DNA from: Arthrobacter sp. AFG20
GTDB lineage: Bacteria > Actinomycetota > Actinomycetes > Actinomycetales > Micrococcaceae
DNA: 64,000 nt
Assembly: GCF_002892795.1 (NCBI RefSeq)
Contig: NZ_PJMC01000017.1
Span: 37,817 to 101,816, forward strand
Direction of reading: 5' to 3'
The notes beneath the pieces were generated by a model. The model was not told the origin of the DNA and ran no database searches. It saw only the letters and a list, made by a program, of their open reading frames with translations. Position 1 is the stretch's first letter; the number at the start of each line of letters is the position of its first letter. The position numbers and the translations under genes are program-made. This document shows, piece after piece, positions 14,692 through 22,785 of the stretch.

Positions 14692-16173
14692 TTAGCCGAT
14701 CTTGTTGGCGGCTTCGGCGTCGGAGAGCGGTGCTGCGCCGAGGTTGGCGCGGAGCTTGGCGCCGAGTTCGGCGTCGACGTTGGTCCAGTACTGGATGGCG
14801 CGTTCCTTGATGTCGGCGCGCTTCACGCCGCCCACTGCACCGGTGATGGTGTCCAGGAAGCGGGCCTTTTCGGCGTCGTTGTAAACCTCGCGGTACAGCG
14901 CGCCGGCCTGGACGAAGTCGCCGTCCTCTGCGTGCAGGGAGTGCGCGGCGTGCGTCAGCGCGCCGTCGTTCTCCCAGCCGCCGCCGACAACGTCAGTGTC
15001 AAGGGCAGCCGGGCCGCCGAACGTGTTCGGTGCGTAGACCGGTACGGAGGGAGCGTTGAACAGGAAGCGTCCCGCGCCGTCCTGGCTGTAGTTGTTGACC
15101 TGGTTCTTCGGCTGGTTCACCGGGATCTGGGCGTGGTTGGTGCCCACACGGTAGCGGTGTGCGTCGGCGTAGGAGAAGATCCGGGCCTGGAGCATCTTGT
15201 CCGGGGAGGCGGCGATGCCGGGCACGAAGTTCGACGGCGCGAAGGTGGCCTGTTCGATCTGCGCGAAGTAGTTCTCTGGGTTCCGGTTCAGCTCCATGGT
15301 GCCGACTTTGATCAGCGGGTAGTCCGCGTGCGGCCAGACCTTGGTCAGGTCGAACGGGTTGAAGCGGTAGGTCTTGGCGTCCTCGTACGGCATGACCTGG
15401 ACGTGCAGGTCCCAGGACGGGAAGTTGCCGGCTTCGATGTTCTCGGACAGGTCGCGGATGTAGAAGTCCGCGTCCGAGCCGGCGAGAGCCTCGGCTTCTT
15501 CGCCGGTCATGGACTTCACGCCCTGGTTGGACTTGAAGTGGTACTTGACCCAGAAGCGTTCGCCCTCGGCGTTGATCCACTGGTAGGTGTGCGAGCCGTA
15601 GCCCTGCATTTCGCGCCAGGAGGCGGGCAGGCCGCGGTCACCCATCAGCCAGGTGACCTGGTGTGCGGACTCGGGGGAGAGGGTCCAGAAGTCCCACTGC
15701 ATGTCGGCGTCACGCAGGTGCGTGCCGGGCAGGCGCTTCTGGGAGTGGATGAAGTCCGGGAACTTGATGCCGTCGCGGATGAAGAACACCGGGGTGTTGT
15801 TGCCCACGAGGTCGTAGTTGCCCTCGGACGTGTAGAACTTCACCGCGAAACCGCGGGGGTCCCGCCAGGTGTCGGGGGAACCGTTCTCGCCCGCGACGGA
15901 GGAGAAACGGATCAGCATCTCGGTCTCAACACCGGGCTGCAGGAACGCGGCCTTGGTGTACTTCGAGATGTCCTCGGTGGCCTTGAACGTGCCGAATGCG
16001 CCACCGCCCTTGGCGTGCACCACGCGCTCCGGAACCCGCTCGCGGTTGAACTGGGCCAGCTTCTCGACCAGGTAGTGGTCGGTCAGGATGATGGCACCGT
16101 CGGCGCCGACAGCCTTGGAGTGCGCGTCGGACGTAACCGGGGCACCTGACTGGGTCGTCGAAATGGCAGTCAT
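14692..16173 (-). CDS. katA: Monofunctional heme catalase
   Basis: A 493-residue clade 3-sized catalase decomposing hydrogen peroxide. The distal His53 is in RVVHAKGGGAFG, the catalytic Asn in DLVGNNTPVFFIRD (about 126), and the proximal heme ligand Tyr335 in RIFSYADAHRYRVG. GGAGAA precedes the ATG. It lies 18 bp downstream of the Fur-family gene on the same strand, so the two are co-transcribed and the catalase should be induced by peroxide through that regulator. The gene ends in a clear terminator. Confidence 0.97.
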   Translation of the reverse strand: MTAISTTQSGAPVTSDAHSKAVGADGAIILTDHYLVEKLAQFNRERVPERVVHAKGGGAFGTFKATEDISKYTKAAFLQPGVETEMLIRFSSVAGENGSPDTWRDPRGFAVKFYTSEGNYDLVGNNTPVFFIRDGIKFPDFIHSQKRLPGTHLRDADMQWDFWTLSPESAHQVTWLMGDRGLPASWREMQGYGSHTYQWINAEGERFWVKYHFKSNQGVKSMTGEEAEALAGSDADFYIRDLSENIEAGNFPSWDLHVQVMPYEDAKTYRFNPFDLTKVWPHADYPLIKVGTMELNRNPENYFAQIEQATFAPSNFVPGIAASPDKMLQARIFSYADAHRYRVGTNHAQIPVNQPKNQVNNYSQDGAGRFLFNAPSVPVYAPNTFGGPAALDTDVVGGGWENDGALTHAAHSLHAEDGDFVQAGALYREVYNDAEKARFLDTITGAVGGVKRADIKERAIQYWTNVDAELGAKLRANLGAAPLSDAEAANKIG

Positions 16174-16191
16174 TGTTCTCCTATTTCTTAA

Positions 16192-16665
16192 TTACTTGTC
16201 ATTTACGTTTGCAGGAAGTTTTTGGGCCCGCTGGCACTCTCCGCAGATCCCCTGGTACATGACATCCGCGATCTGGATGGTCATCGGGTGGGAGTCCTCG
16301 TTCCAGTGCGGGGTCAGGCACGGGGCATGGCCGACAGCGCAGTCGACGTCCTCCACCCGGCCGCAGCTGATGCAGATCGCGTGGTGGTGGTTGTCGCCCA
16401 CCCGCGTCTCATACAGCGCCGGGGAATGCGGAGGTTCGAATCTGCGAAGCATATGCAGGTCAGTGAGATCACCCAGCACCACGTACACGGACTGCGCCGT
16501 CAGTTCCGGCAGTTCCTCGCGAGCAGCCGCAAGGATGTTTTCCGCCGGGGAGTGCGGGTGATGCTCGACGGCGGCCAGGACCGCCAGCCGCTGCTTGGTC
16601 ACCCGGCGGCCGTGGGCGCGCAGGGCCGCGGCCCATGCTTCGTGGCTTTCCGGGTGATCGGTCAT
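16192..16665 (-). CDS. Fur-family peroxide/metal regulator (FurA/CatR/PerR type)
   Basis: A 157-residue Fur-family repressor. The winged helix is at about 11-85 (RVTKQRLAVLAAV). The metal-binding part contains DNHHHAICISCGRVEDVDC with Cys98-xx-Cys101, and a second pair Cys141-xx-Cys144 (GICGECQ), which make the structural zinc site. Gene order regulator-catalase matches CatR/FurA systems, where the repressor is inactivated by peroxide-driven oxidation. It probably represses itself and the catalase through the operator just upstream. Metal (Fe or Mn) cannot be told from sequence. Confidence 0.93.
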   Translation of the reverse strand: MTDHPESHEAWAAALRAHGRRVTKQRLAVLAAVEHHPHSPAENILAAAREELPELTAQSVYVVLGDLTDLHMLRRFEPPHSPALYETRVGDNHHHAICISCGRVEDVDCAVGHAPCLTPHWNEDSHPMTIQIADVMYQGICGECQRAQKLPANVNDK

Positions 16666-16680
16666 GACTCCATTGAAACA

Positions 16681-16705
16681 CTTATTTTGACTAGATCACA
16701 ATAAG
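16681..16705. promoter_or_regulatory. Candidate Fur-family operator in the regulator/MFS divergent region
   Basis: CTTATT (16681-16686) and AATAAG (16700-16705) form an AT-rich inverted repeat with a 13-bp spacer in a 76-bp divergent gap. It covers the expected promoter of the Fur gene and is the best autoregulation site. Confidence 0.5.
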
Positions 16706-16706
16706 G

Positions 16707-16735
16707 TGAGACTAAGTTTCTGCTGGGACTAGAGT
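16707..16735 (+). promoter_or_regulatory. Leaderless promoter of the MFS exporter
   Basis: TAGAGT (16730-16735) is six bases before the GTG at 16742. TGAGAC (16707-16712) lies 17 bp upstream of it as a -35. No ribosome site is visible. Confidence 0.5.
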
Positions 16736-16741
16736 TGCCGG

Positions 16742-18013
16742 GTGGGAAAACTTCTGGCTGACATCACGCCGCTGCGCGAGAGCCCCGATTTCCGGCGGCT
16801 CTGGCTGGGGTCGGCGGTCTCCAACGTGGGCAGCCAGCTCACCCTCGTGGCGGTCGGCCTGGAAGTGTACCGGCTGACCCAGGACAGCCTGTACGTCGGA
16901 CTGCTCAGCATCTTTGCCCTGGTGCCGCTGGTGGTGGGCGGCCTGCTGGGCGGATCCATCGCCGACTCCCACGACCGCCGGACGGTGGCGCTTCTGTCGT
17001 CCGCGGTGCTGTGGCTGACCACCGGCGGGCTCGCCCTCCAGGCATGGCTGCAGGTGGGCAATGTGTGGCTGCTGTACGCCCTCGTGGCCGTGCAAAGCGG
17101 TGCGCAGGCGATCAACCAGCCTGCCCGCAGCGCCATCATTCCCGCGCTGTTGCGGAAAGAGCTCCTGCCGGCAGCCAACGCACTGAACATGGTGACATTC
17201 GGACTGTCCATGACCGCTGGGCCGCTGCTCGCCGGTGTCCTGGTGGCCAGCGTCGGCTTCGGGTGGACGTACACGCTGGACGTGGTCAGCTTCGTCTTTG
17301 CCTTCTGGGCCCTGCTGAAGCTTCCTCCCATGCCGCCCGGTGCAGAGGCGGGGCGGGCCGGGATGCGGTCCGTCGTGGAGGGGTTCCGGTTCCTGGGCAC
17401 GCGGCCCAACCTGCGGATGACGTTCATCCTCGACCTCATCGCCATGATCCTGGCCCAGCCTCGCGCCCTGCTGCCGGCCATCGGCGCACTCATGATCGGT
17501 GGCGGGGAAACCACGGTGGGCATCCTGCTGGCGTCCGTAGCGGTGGGCGCCTTCCTCGCCGGACTCTTTTCCGGGCCGCTCGGCGCGGTCCGGCGGCAGG
17601 GGAGTGCTGTGGTGTGGTCGGTCATGGGCTGGGGCGCCTCGTTTGCGGCGTTCGGCCTCGTGGTGGTGCTGGCCGGGCGGTCCGGCTCCGGCGGACTAAC
17701 CTTCTGGCTGGTTCCGGCGGCGATCTGCTGCGCCCTGGCGGGAATTGCAGACTCGGTGAGCGCCGTTTTCCGCACCACCATCCTGCAGGCCGCGACCCCG
17801 CACCACCTGCGCGGACGCCTGCAGGGAGTCTTTATTGTGGTGGTCGCCGGCGGGCCGAGGCTGGGCGACATGCTGGCAGGCGGCGGCACTAAAATTCTTA
17901 GTGAGGGCTGGGTCCTGCTGCTGGGCGGCATCCTGTGCATAGTGGTGGCCTGGATGGTAGCGCGGTGGCAATCCGGCTTCCTTGAGTACGACGCGCGGAA
18001 TCCTGTTCCGTAG
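16742..18013 (+). CDS. MFS exporter (EntS/DHA3-like)
   Basis: A 423-residue transporter with about 11-12 hydrophobic segments. The N terminus (LRESPDFRRLWLGSAVSNVGSQ), GGSIADSHDRR in the 2-3 loop and QPARSAIIPALL are typical of the DHA3/EntS group that exports drugs or siderophores. The start is GTG 16742, apparently on a leaderless transcript. The gene is divergent from the Fur-type regulator, so its promoter is close to the AT-rich operator and may respond to iron or peroxide. Substrate not determinable. Confidence 0.88.
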   Translation: MGKLLADITPLRESPDFRRLWLGSAVSNVGSQLTLVAVGLEVYRLTQDSLYVGLLSIFALVPLVVGGLLGGSIADSHDRRTVALLSSAVLWLTTGGLALQAWLQVGNVWLLYALVAVQSGAQAINQPARSAIIPALLRKELLPAANALNMVTFGLSMTAGPLLAGVLVASVGFGWTYTLDVVSFVFAFWALLKLPPMPPGAEAGRAGMRSVVEGFRFLGTRPNLRMTFILDLIAMILAQPRALLPAIGALMIGGGETTVGILLASVAVGAFLAGLFSGPLGAVRRQGSAVVWSVMGWGASFAAFGLVVVLAGRSGSGGLTFWLVPAAICCALAGIADSVSAVFRTTILQAATPHHLRGRLQGVFIVVVAGGPRLGDMLAGGGTKILSEGWVLLLGGILCIVVAWMVARWQSGFLEYDARNPVP

Positions 18014-18053
18014 CGGCGGTGCCGGTTCCGAATTCTGAGCTGTGGAGGCAAGA

Positions 18054-18923
18054 GTGCACAATCACCACAACGGACTGAAAACGGCGGCGCTGTTCGGCGT
18101 GCTGTGGGCGATCCTGCTGGGCCTGGGCGCCTTGATTGCCGCCAATACCCGCAGCTCGGCCCCGATCCTGATCATGGCGCTGGTCGGCGTGGGGACCACG
18201 GCCTACGGCTACTGGAACAGCGACAAGATCGCGCTCCGGTCCATGCAGGCGTATCCCGTCTCCGAAGCCCAGGCGCCGCAGCTGTACCAGATGGTCCGTG
18301 AGCTCTCCGTCCGCGCCAGCCAGCCGATGCCGCGGATTTACGTCTCGCCCACCATGGCGCCTAACGCCTTCGCCACCGGGCGCAACCCGCCAAACGCGGC
18401 GGTCTGCTGCACGGAGGGGATCCTGCAGCTCCTCACCCCGCGGGAACTGCGCGGCGTCCTCGGACACGAGCTCATGCACGTCTACAACCGCGACATCCTG
18501 ACCTCGTCCGTGGCCGCGGCGGTGGCCGGCGTCATCACCTCGGTGGGGCAGATGCTGCTGTTCTTTGGTGGCGGGGACAGGCGCAATTCGAACCCGCTGG
18601 CCCTCATCGCCATGGCGTTGCTGGCGCCGCTGGCTGCGTCGCTGATCCAGGTTGCCATCTCCCGGACCAGGGAGTACGACGCCGACGAAGACGGTTCGCA
18701 GCTCACCGGCGATCCGCTGGCGCTCGCCTCCGCCCTGCGCAAGATCCACCAGGGCGTCCAGGCCGCGCCGCTGCCGCAGGACCAGCGGCTGGTCAACGCC
18801 TCGCACCTGATGATCGCCAATCCGTTCCGCGGCGGCGGGCTCAGCAAGCTGTTCGGGACGCACCCGCCGATGCAGGACCGCATCAGCCGCCTGGAGCGGA
18901 TGGCGGGCAGGCCGCTCAGCTGA
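18054..18923 (+). CDS. htpX: Membrane zinc metalloprotease HtpX
   Basis: A 289-residue membrane protease of the M48 family involved in quality control of membrane proteins. Zinc ligands are HELMH (about 138-142) and the Glu of RTREYDADEDG (about 207). Two hydrophobic hairpins precede and follow the active site. GTG 18054 is taken as start because GGAGG lies five bases upstream; another in-frame GTG at 18042 lacks a site. It is 40 bp behind the MFS gene and could be co-transcribed with it. Confidence 0.95.
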   Translation: MHNHHNGLKTAALFGVLWAILLGLGALIAANTRSSAPILIMALVGVGTTAYGYWNSDKIALRSMQAYPVSEAQAPQLYQMVRELSVRASQPMPRIYVSPTMAPNAFATGRNPPNAAVCCTEGILQLLTPRELRGVLGHELMHVYNRDILTSSVAAAVAGVITSVGQMLLFFGGGDRRNSNPLALIAMALLAPLAASLIQVAISRTREYDADEDGSQLTGDPLALASALRKIHQGVQAAPLPQDQRLVNASHLMIANPFRGGGLSKLFGTHPPMQDRISRLERMAGRPLS

Positions 18924-19051
18924 CGGCCGCCGTCGTACTTCCCGCTCCGCCTGACGCCGTCCTCGGCGTCCCACGGCTCGGGATTGACCGCGAAACTCAG
19001 GTCCTGTCCTTTCGTGGCTCGGCCCACGCCGGTTGTCACAGGATGCGCAAA

Positions 19052-19086
19052 CGGGCCGGGACACCCGCTGGGCGTGTCCCGGCCCG
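19052..19086. terminator. Bidirectional terminator between htpX and yajQ
   Basis: Perfect 13-bp arms CGGGCCGGGACAC (19052-19064) and GTGTCCCGGCCCG (19074-19086) between convergent genes. The rest of the 227-bp gap shows no further feature. Confidence 0.7.
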
Positions 19087-19150
19087 GTTCCGCGTCCCAG
19101 GCCCTTGAGGGGTCAGGGGCCGGTTGGCAGGTCCTGGTTGCAGAAGTTCC

Positions 19151-19642
19151 TTAGCTGCGGAAGTTCACGAACTGAAGGTCGGCCTCGTCGAAGTCCTTCA
19201 GGAGGGCCATGGTGGCCTGCAGGTCGTCGCGGGACTTGGAGGTGACGCGGAGTTCGTCGCCCTGGATCTGGGACTTGACGGACTTCGGGGCTTCGTCGCG
19301 GATGAGCTTGTTGATCTTCTTGGCGAGGTCCTGCGCGATGCCTTCCTTGATGGAGGATTCCAGCCGGTATTCCTTGCCGGATGCGTAGGGTTCGCCGGTG
19401 TCCAGGGACTTGAGCGAGATGCCGCGGCGGATGAGCTTGGACTGGAGCACGTCCAGCACGGCCAGCACGCGCTCCTCCGAGTTCGCCTTCATCAGGATCT
19501 TCTCGCCGCTGAAATCGACCTCGGCGCCGACGCCCTTGAAGTCGTACCGCTGGGCGAGTTCCTTCTGCGCCTGGTTCAGCGCGTTGGCCACCTCCTGCTT
19601 GTCTACTTTGCTTACGACGTCGAATGTGGACTCGCCTGCCAT
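19151..19642 (-). CDS. yajQ: YajQ-family nucleotide/RNA-binding protein
   Basis: A 163-residue protein of the YajQ (DUF520) family. The start MAGESTFDVVSKVDKQEV, the YDFKG motif at about 32 and the C-terminal DDLQATMALLKDFD match the family at full length. Some homologues bind c-di-GMP or RNA; the role here is unknown. ATG 19642 follows AAAGGAG; the frame extends upstream without homology. The gene stands alone, convergent with htpX. Confidence 0.95.
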   Translation of the reverse strand: MAGESTFDVVSKVDKQEVANALNQAQKELAQRYDFKGVGAEVDFSGEKILMKANSEERVLAVLDVLQSKLIRRGISLKSLDTGEPYASGKEYRLESSIKEGIAQDLAKKINKLIRDEAPKSVKSQIQGDELRVTSKSRDDLQATMALLKDFDEADLQFVNFRS

Positions 19643-19841
19643 GACTCTCCTTTGCTGGTGCCTGCGTCGCCCGGGCAGTGAGGCTCCGGGCAGGGTGCGG
19701 ATATCTGGCTTCCAGCGTAGTACGGATGGCGTGGAAGTGAAGGTGGGCGGCATTCACAGTTCACTCATAGCCAAGTCACGGTGGGAACGAAGTTTCGGCG
19801 CCCAGAGTTGTAGCAGTTGGAAGCCGCTCGGAAGGAAAGCA

Positions 19842-20096
19842 ATGTCCCATAAGGCCGTCCGCTACGTCACCAGGTCCACCGCCGCAGCCGCCGGAACCAT
19901 CGCCACCGCCGCCTCGTCCGTGGCCGCCGCCGCCGTGGCCGCATCCATCATCCTCAGCCCCGTCGCCGATGCCTCAACCCGGCTGGAGGGAGTGCAGGCG
20001 GATCTTCAGCGGGCGGTGCAGCTCAACCAGATCACGGAGGAGCAAGCCCTGCGGTTCGAGGCAAAGCTGGCCGGCCGGATCCTCGGCGAAGCCTGA
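19842..20096 (+). CDS. Small secreted or membrane-anchored protein, unknown
   Basis: An 84-residue protein, unrecognised. Residues 1-43 look like a signal peptide: a basic start (MSHKAVRYVTRS), a long Ala-rich hydrophobic stretch and ILSPVADA as a possible cleavage site. The mature 40 residues form one amphipathic helix (STRLEGVQADLQRAVQLNQI). GGAAGGAAAG just before the ATG is a strong ribosome site, which with the following terminator supports a real gene. Function unknown. Confidence 0.65.
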   Translation: MSHKAVRYVTRSTAAAAGTIATAASSVAAAAVAASIILSPVADASTRLEGVQADLQRAVQLNQITEEQALRFEAKLAGRILGEA

Positions 20097-20100
20097 TTTT

Positions 20101-20134
20101 GTGGGCCTTGCAGGCCCACAGGCCCCCGATTTTA
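20101..20134 (+). terminator. Terminator of the small secreted-protein gene
   Basis: GTGGGCCT (20101-20108), loop TGC, AGGCCCAC (20112-20119), then a short CGATTTTATT tail. Confidence 0.65.
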
Positions 20135-20211
20135 TTCTTCGGCAGAAGTTCTGTAAGGTTGTCTTGCCGCGGTGATGGAAACAAAGCCGCGGTGATCTTC
20201 TTTTGAAGTTC

Positions 20212-20293
20212 GGCAGATTACCCGAGCGGCCAAAGGGGGCTGACTGTAAATCAGCTGGCAACGCCTACGGGGGTTCGAATCCCTCATCTGCCA
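20212..20293 (+). tRNA. tRNA-Tyr (GTA)
   Basis: GGCAGAT pairs with ATCTGCC at the ends, the anticodon arm is CTGACTGTAAATCAG (anticodon GTA), a long class II variable arm is present, and the T loop is GGTTCGAATCC. Discriminator A; CCA is not encoded. The upstream sequence carries GCCGCGGTGAT twice (20166-20176, 20186-20196). Confidence 0.95.
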
Positions 20294-20300
20294 CATTGGA

Positions 20301-20340
20301 AAAGACCTCCGGAACCTACTGGTTCCGGGGGTCTTTTTGT
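20301..20340 (+). terminator. Terminator after tRNA-Tyr
   Basis: AAAGACC(T)CCGGAACC pairs with GGTTCCGG(G)GGTCTTT around loop TACT, followed by TTTTTGTTTTT. Confidence 0.9.
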
Positions 20341-20419
20341 TTTTCCGGTTCTGGGATCGGGGCTGACGAGCGCCCGGGTACCGGGCTCCGAATAACTAGG
20401 GTTCCGCTTCGGTCGCCGG

Positions 20420-21520
20420 TCAGTTCAGCGCGATGACGATCATCTGGGTGGTGCCCGGAATGCACGTCTGCAGGACTGCCCGTGGGAACCCGCCGAACAC
20501 CGCCGCGACGTCGTTGGTGGTGCCTGGGTTTGGCACCTGGCCGCGGGCCGAGACCGTGTAGGAGCCGTACCCCGGGATGTCGACGCGTTCACCGACGCTG
20601 ATTCCTGAGAACCGCGCCCAGCCGCCGCAGAAGTCGTGCTCGGTGATGAAGAGCGAGTATCCGTCGGTGGGCGTGAAGTGGATGGGGCCGATGCAGCTGT
20701 CCACCATCGCCTGGCCGCCGGCGCCAGCCACGTAGATGGTCCTGACCGCCGGAGCCGGTGCCGGGGCGGGTGCCGGAGCCGGGGCGGGTGCTGGAGCCGG
20801 TCCGGCCGCGGGGGCCGGAACCGGTGCCGGTACGGCCACCGCGGGGCCGCTGAGCTTGAGCATCTGGCCAGGGAAAATGACGGAGCTGGGTGAAAGGCCG
20901 TTGGCTGCCAGCACACCGCCGGTACTGACATTGAAACGTGCCGCAATGGAACTGACCGAGTCGCCGGCAACCACCCGGTACGTGGTGGGCGTGGGCGCAG
21001 GGGCCGGCGCAACGTGGCGAACCGTTGCGGTTCTTGGTGCCGTTGCGGGTTTCGGTGCCGGCGCCTTGGCGGCGGCTGGTGCCTTGACCGCCGCCTTGAC
21101 GGGTACTTTCGCGGGTGCCTTGGCAACTGGCGCCACGGCACGTGCCTTGGCAACCGGCGCCACAGCAGGTGCGGCGGCGGGAGCCGCGGCCGGCGTGCTG
21201 GTGGCAGGTGCCGCGGCCGCTGCCTCTGGTGCCGACGGAGTGGGGGCGGGCAACTGTTCGACGGCGGCCGGTTGGCCGACGGCGGCAGCCGGGCTCCCGG
21301 CGTCGGACGCCACCAGCGCGCCGACGCCCGCCGACGCCGCCAGCAGGGCAGCGGCCACCGCTGCCGAGATGAGCAGCACCCGGGCGCCCGGCCTGCCGGC
21401 CAGCGGTCCATGCCGTTCCGGGGCTGGCCTGACGAAGCTCGGGGGCCCCGACGGCAGGGGCTGCGGATGGTTTTCGGGGCCAGAGGTGATCTGGGGATCT
21501 GGCGTCTCCTGATGGTTCAT
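20420..21520 (-). CDS. LysM protein with Ala/Pro linkers and a sortase-like C-terminal domain
   Basis: A 366-residue exported protein. One hydrophobic segment (VLLISAAVAAALLAASAGVG, about 46-65) anchors it or serves as signal. A long Ala/Pro/Lys region follows, then a LysM peptidoglycan-binding domain (TYRVVAGDSVSSIAARFNVS, about 190-235), a Pro/Ala linker (PAPAPAPAP) and a C-terminal domain. That domain has ITEHDFCGGW (His295), FSGISVGERVDIPGYGSYTV and VLQTCIPGTTQMIVIAL (Cys353), a layout like sortases (His and Cys 58 apart, TC motif), but Gln occurs where the catalytic Arg is expected. It is probably a wall protein; activity uncertain. ATG 21520 is chosen; its ribosome site is weak. Confidence 0.8.
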   Translation of the reverse strand: MNHQETPDPQITSGPENHPQPLPSGPPSFVRPAPERHGPLAGRPGARVLLISAAVAAALLAASAGVGALVASDAGSPAAAVGQPAAVEQLPAPTPSAPEAAAAAPATSTPAAAPAAAPAVAPVAKARAVAPVAKAPAKVPVKAAVKAPAAAKAPAPKPATAPRTATVRHVAPAPAPTPTTYRVVAGDSVSSIAARFNVSTGGVLAANGLSPSSVIFPGQMLKLSGPAVAVPAPVPAPAAGPAPAPAPAPAPAPAPAPAVRTIYVAGAGGQAMVDSCIGPIHFTPTDGYSLFITEHDFCGGWARFSGISVGERVDIPGYGSYTVSARGQVPNPGTTNDVAAVFGGFPRAVLQTCIPGTTQMIVIALN

Positions 21521-21926
21521 GGCATGGCCCTTGCGTCGTGCGCAGGCGGGGTTCCCGGGTGCGCGGCGGACGGTGACGCGCAGACACAGGAGGTGCTGGG
21601 GCCACAGGGCGGAAGCACGGCATATGGGGCGCATAACCGCTATTCATGAATGACGCACGCCCGCGAACGTGCCGGCCCCAGCCTGATTCGAGTATGGAAC
21701 CACCGCACAGGCACTGCACGAGTAGGGAATACCTGTTTTTCCGGGGGCGGGCACTTGTTTCCCGCAGGTTGTCCGCAGTATCGCCCGTTGCCCGTGCACC
21801 GTGGGCGCCCACGCATGCCCGGGGGCTGAACGGCACCGGCCGTCGTAGAATATTCCCGGTGACGCGGGAAGCGAACAAGCCGCCGGGCCGCGGGACTTAC
21901 GGACATGGCTCGCGTACCGTTGAACC
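21521..21926. other. 406-bp divergent intergenic region between LysM gene and thioredoxin
   Basis: It contains ATTCATGAAT, a 10-bp palindrome, at 21642-21651, and a possible plus-strand TAGAAT at 21846-21851. I looked for a c-di-AMP (ydaO) riboswitch upstream of the LysM gene and could not recognise its conserved segments. No convincing gene is seen. Confidence 0.4.
21915..21920 (+). promoter_or_regulatory. Leaderless -10 box for thioredoxin
   Basis: TACCGT ends six bases before the ATG at 21927. There is no ribosome site in between. Confidence 0.45.
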
Positions 21927-22364
21927 ATGGCTACCGTTGACATCACAGGTGAACAGTTCGCATCGACCATCGAGGGCAACGACATTGTCCTGGTGGACTT
22001 CTGGGCTGAATGGTGTGGCCCGTGCCGCCAGTTCGCGCCCACGTACTCCGCGGTTTCGGAAAAGCACCCGGACGTCGTTTTCGCGAAAGTGGACACCGAA
22101 GCCGAGCAGCAGCTGGCAGCGGAGGCGGGCATTTCCTCGATCCCCACGCTGATGGCATTCCGCGAGAAAGTGCTGGTCTTCTCACAGCCGGGCGCGCTGG
22201 GTGCCCCGCAGCTCGAGCAGGTCATTGACGCCGTCAAGGCGCTCGACATGGAGGAAGTCCACGCCCACGTGGCCCGCTCCCAGGCCGAGGCAGCTGCGGC
22301 CGCGGGCAACAGCGCCGGCAAGAGCGCAGGCCCCCAGGACGGCTCGCAGATCCCCGACTTCTAA
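21927..22364 (+). CDS. trxA: Thioredoxin
   Basis: A 145-residue cytoplasmic disulfide reductase. The active site is FWAEWCGPCRQ (Cys30, Cys33) and the cis-proline is in SSIPTLMAF. After the usual ~105-residue fold there is an extra Ala-rich tail ending PQDGSQIPDF, unlike short E. coli TrxA but seen in some actinobacterial homologues. It appears to be transcribed without a leader. A palindromic repeat follows directly. Confidence 0.93.
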   Translation: MATVDITGEQFASTIEGNDIVLVDFWAEWCGPCRQFAPTYSAVSEKHPDVVFAKVDTEAEQQLAAEAGISSIPTLMAFREKVLVFSQPGALGAPQLEQVIDAVKALDMEEVHAHVARSQAEAAAAAGNSAGKSAGPQDGSQIPDF

Positions 22365-22379
22365 GCGGTCCTTAAACAG

Positions 22380-22442
22380 CAACGCGAGGTCACTTAGCGC
22401 CCAATAACCCTTCGGTATTGGGCGCTAAGAGACCCCGCGTTG
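22380..22442. repeat. Palindromic repeat E1
   Basis: Outer arms CAACGCGAGGTCA / GACCCCGCGTTG; inner perfect 14-bp stem CTTAGCGCCCAATA (22393-22406) / TATTGGGCGCTAAG (22416-22429). It sits between the convergent thioredoxin and monooxygenase-fold genes and probably also terminates both. It belongs to the same family as the elements at 24472 and 25520. Confidence 0.85.
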
Positions 22443-22472
22443 TTTGTTGTGGGGACCTCTGAATGTGGAGGA

Positions 22473-22751
22473 CTAGAAGCGTTCCACCTGGGCAGGTACG
22501 GCCAGGAGGGCGCTGAGGGATTCGTTCAGGTCCTGCAGGGCAATGCCCTTGGAGTGCGCGTCGAGGGCCTCTTCCGATTCCCACCGCTCGGTCAGAACCA
22601 GCTTCTCCTCCGTCGCCTCGGTGAGCTCGTAGCGGATGCAGCCAGGTTCGTTGACTACCTCGTCAATGGCGATTTCCAGGGCGAGCTTCACGCGGAAGAA
22701 CTCGCCGTCGTTGGGGATGAACGTGGCCTGAAGGTCGATGGGTGCACTCAT
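22473..22751 (-). CDS. Antibiotic-biosynthesis-monooxygenase (ABM) fold protein
   Basis: A 92-residue dimeric ferredoxin-like ABM-family protein. The order FRVKLALEIAID, EPGCIRYELTEAT, KLVLTERWESEEALDAH and LSALLAVPAQVERF follows the family. Members include quinol monooxygenases and heme-degrading enzymes as well as uncharacterised proteins; the key residues here do not decide. ATG 22751 has no ribosome site but TATTGT seven bases upstream, consistent with a leaderless mRNA. It is divergent from the acyl-CoA synthetase with only 34 bp between starts. Confidence 0.85.
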   Translation of the reverse strand: MSAPIDLQATFIPNDGEFFRVKLALEIAIDEVVNEPGCIRYELTEATEEKLVLTERWESEEALDAHSKGIALQDLNESLSALLAVPAQVERF

Positions 22752-22758
22752 GGATTTC

Positions 22759-22779
22759 ACAATACCGGCTTGATAGCGT
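22759..22779. promoter_or_regulatory. Two back-to-back leaderless -10 boxes
   Basis: Minus strand TATTGT (22759-22764), seven bases before ATG 22751. Plus strand TAGCGT (22774-22779), six bases before ATG 22786. Each -35 must lie in or at the edge of the other gene's 5' coding end. Confidence 0.5.
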
Positions 22780-22785
22780 GCCATT

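Noticed and set aside
14545..16149. 534-residue open frame antisense to the catalase gene
   Set aside because: It is a GC shadow; the catalase on the minus strand is unambiguous.
21521..21926. c-di-AMP (ydaO) riboswitch upstream of the LysM gene
   Set aside because: Such riboswitches precede many actinobacterial cell-wall genes, but I could not find the conserved segments on the minus strand.
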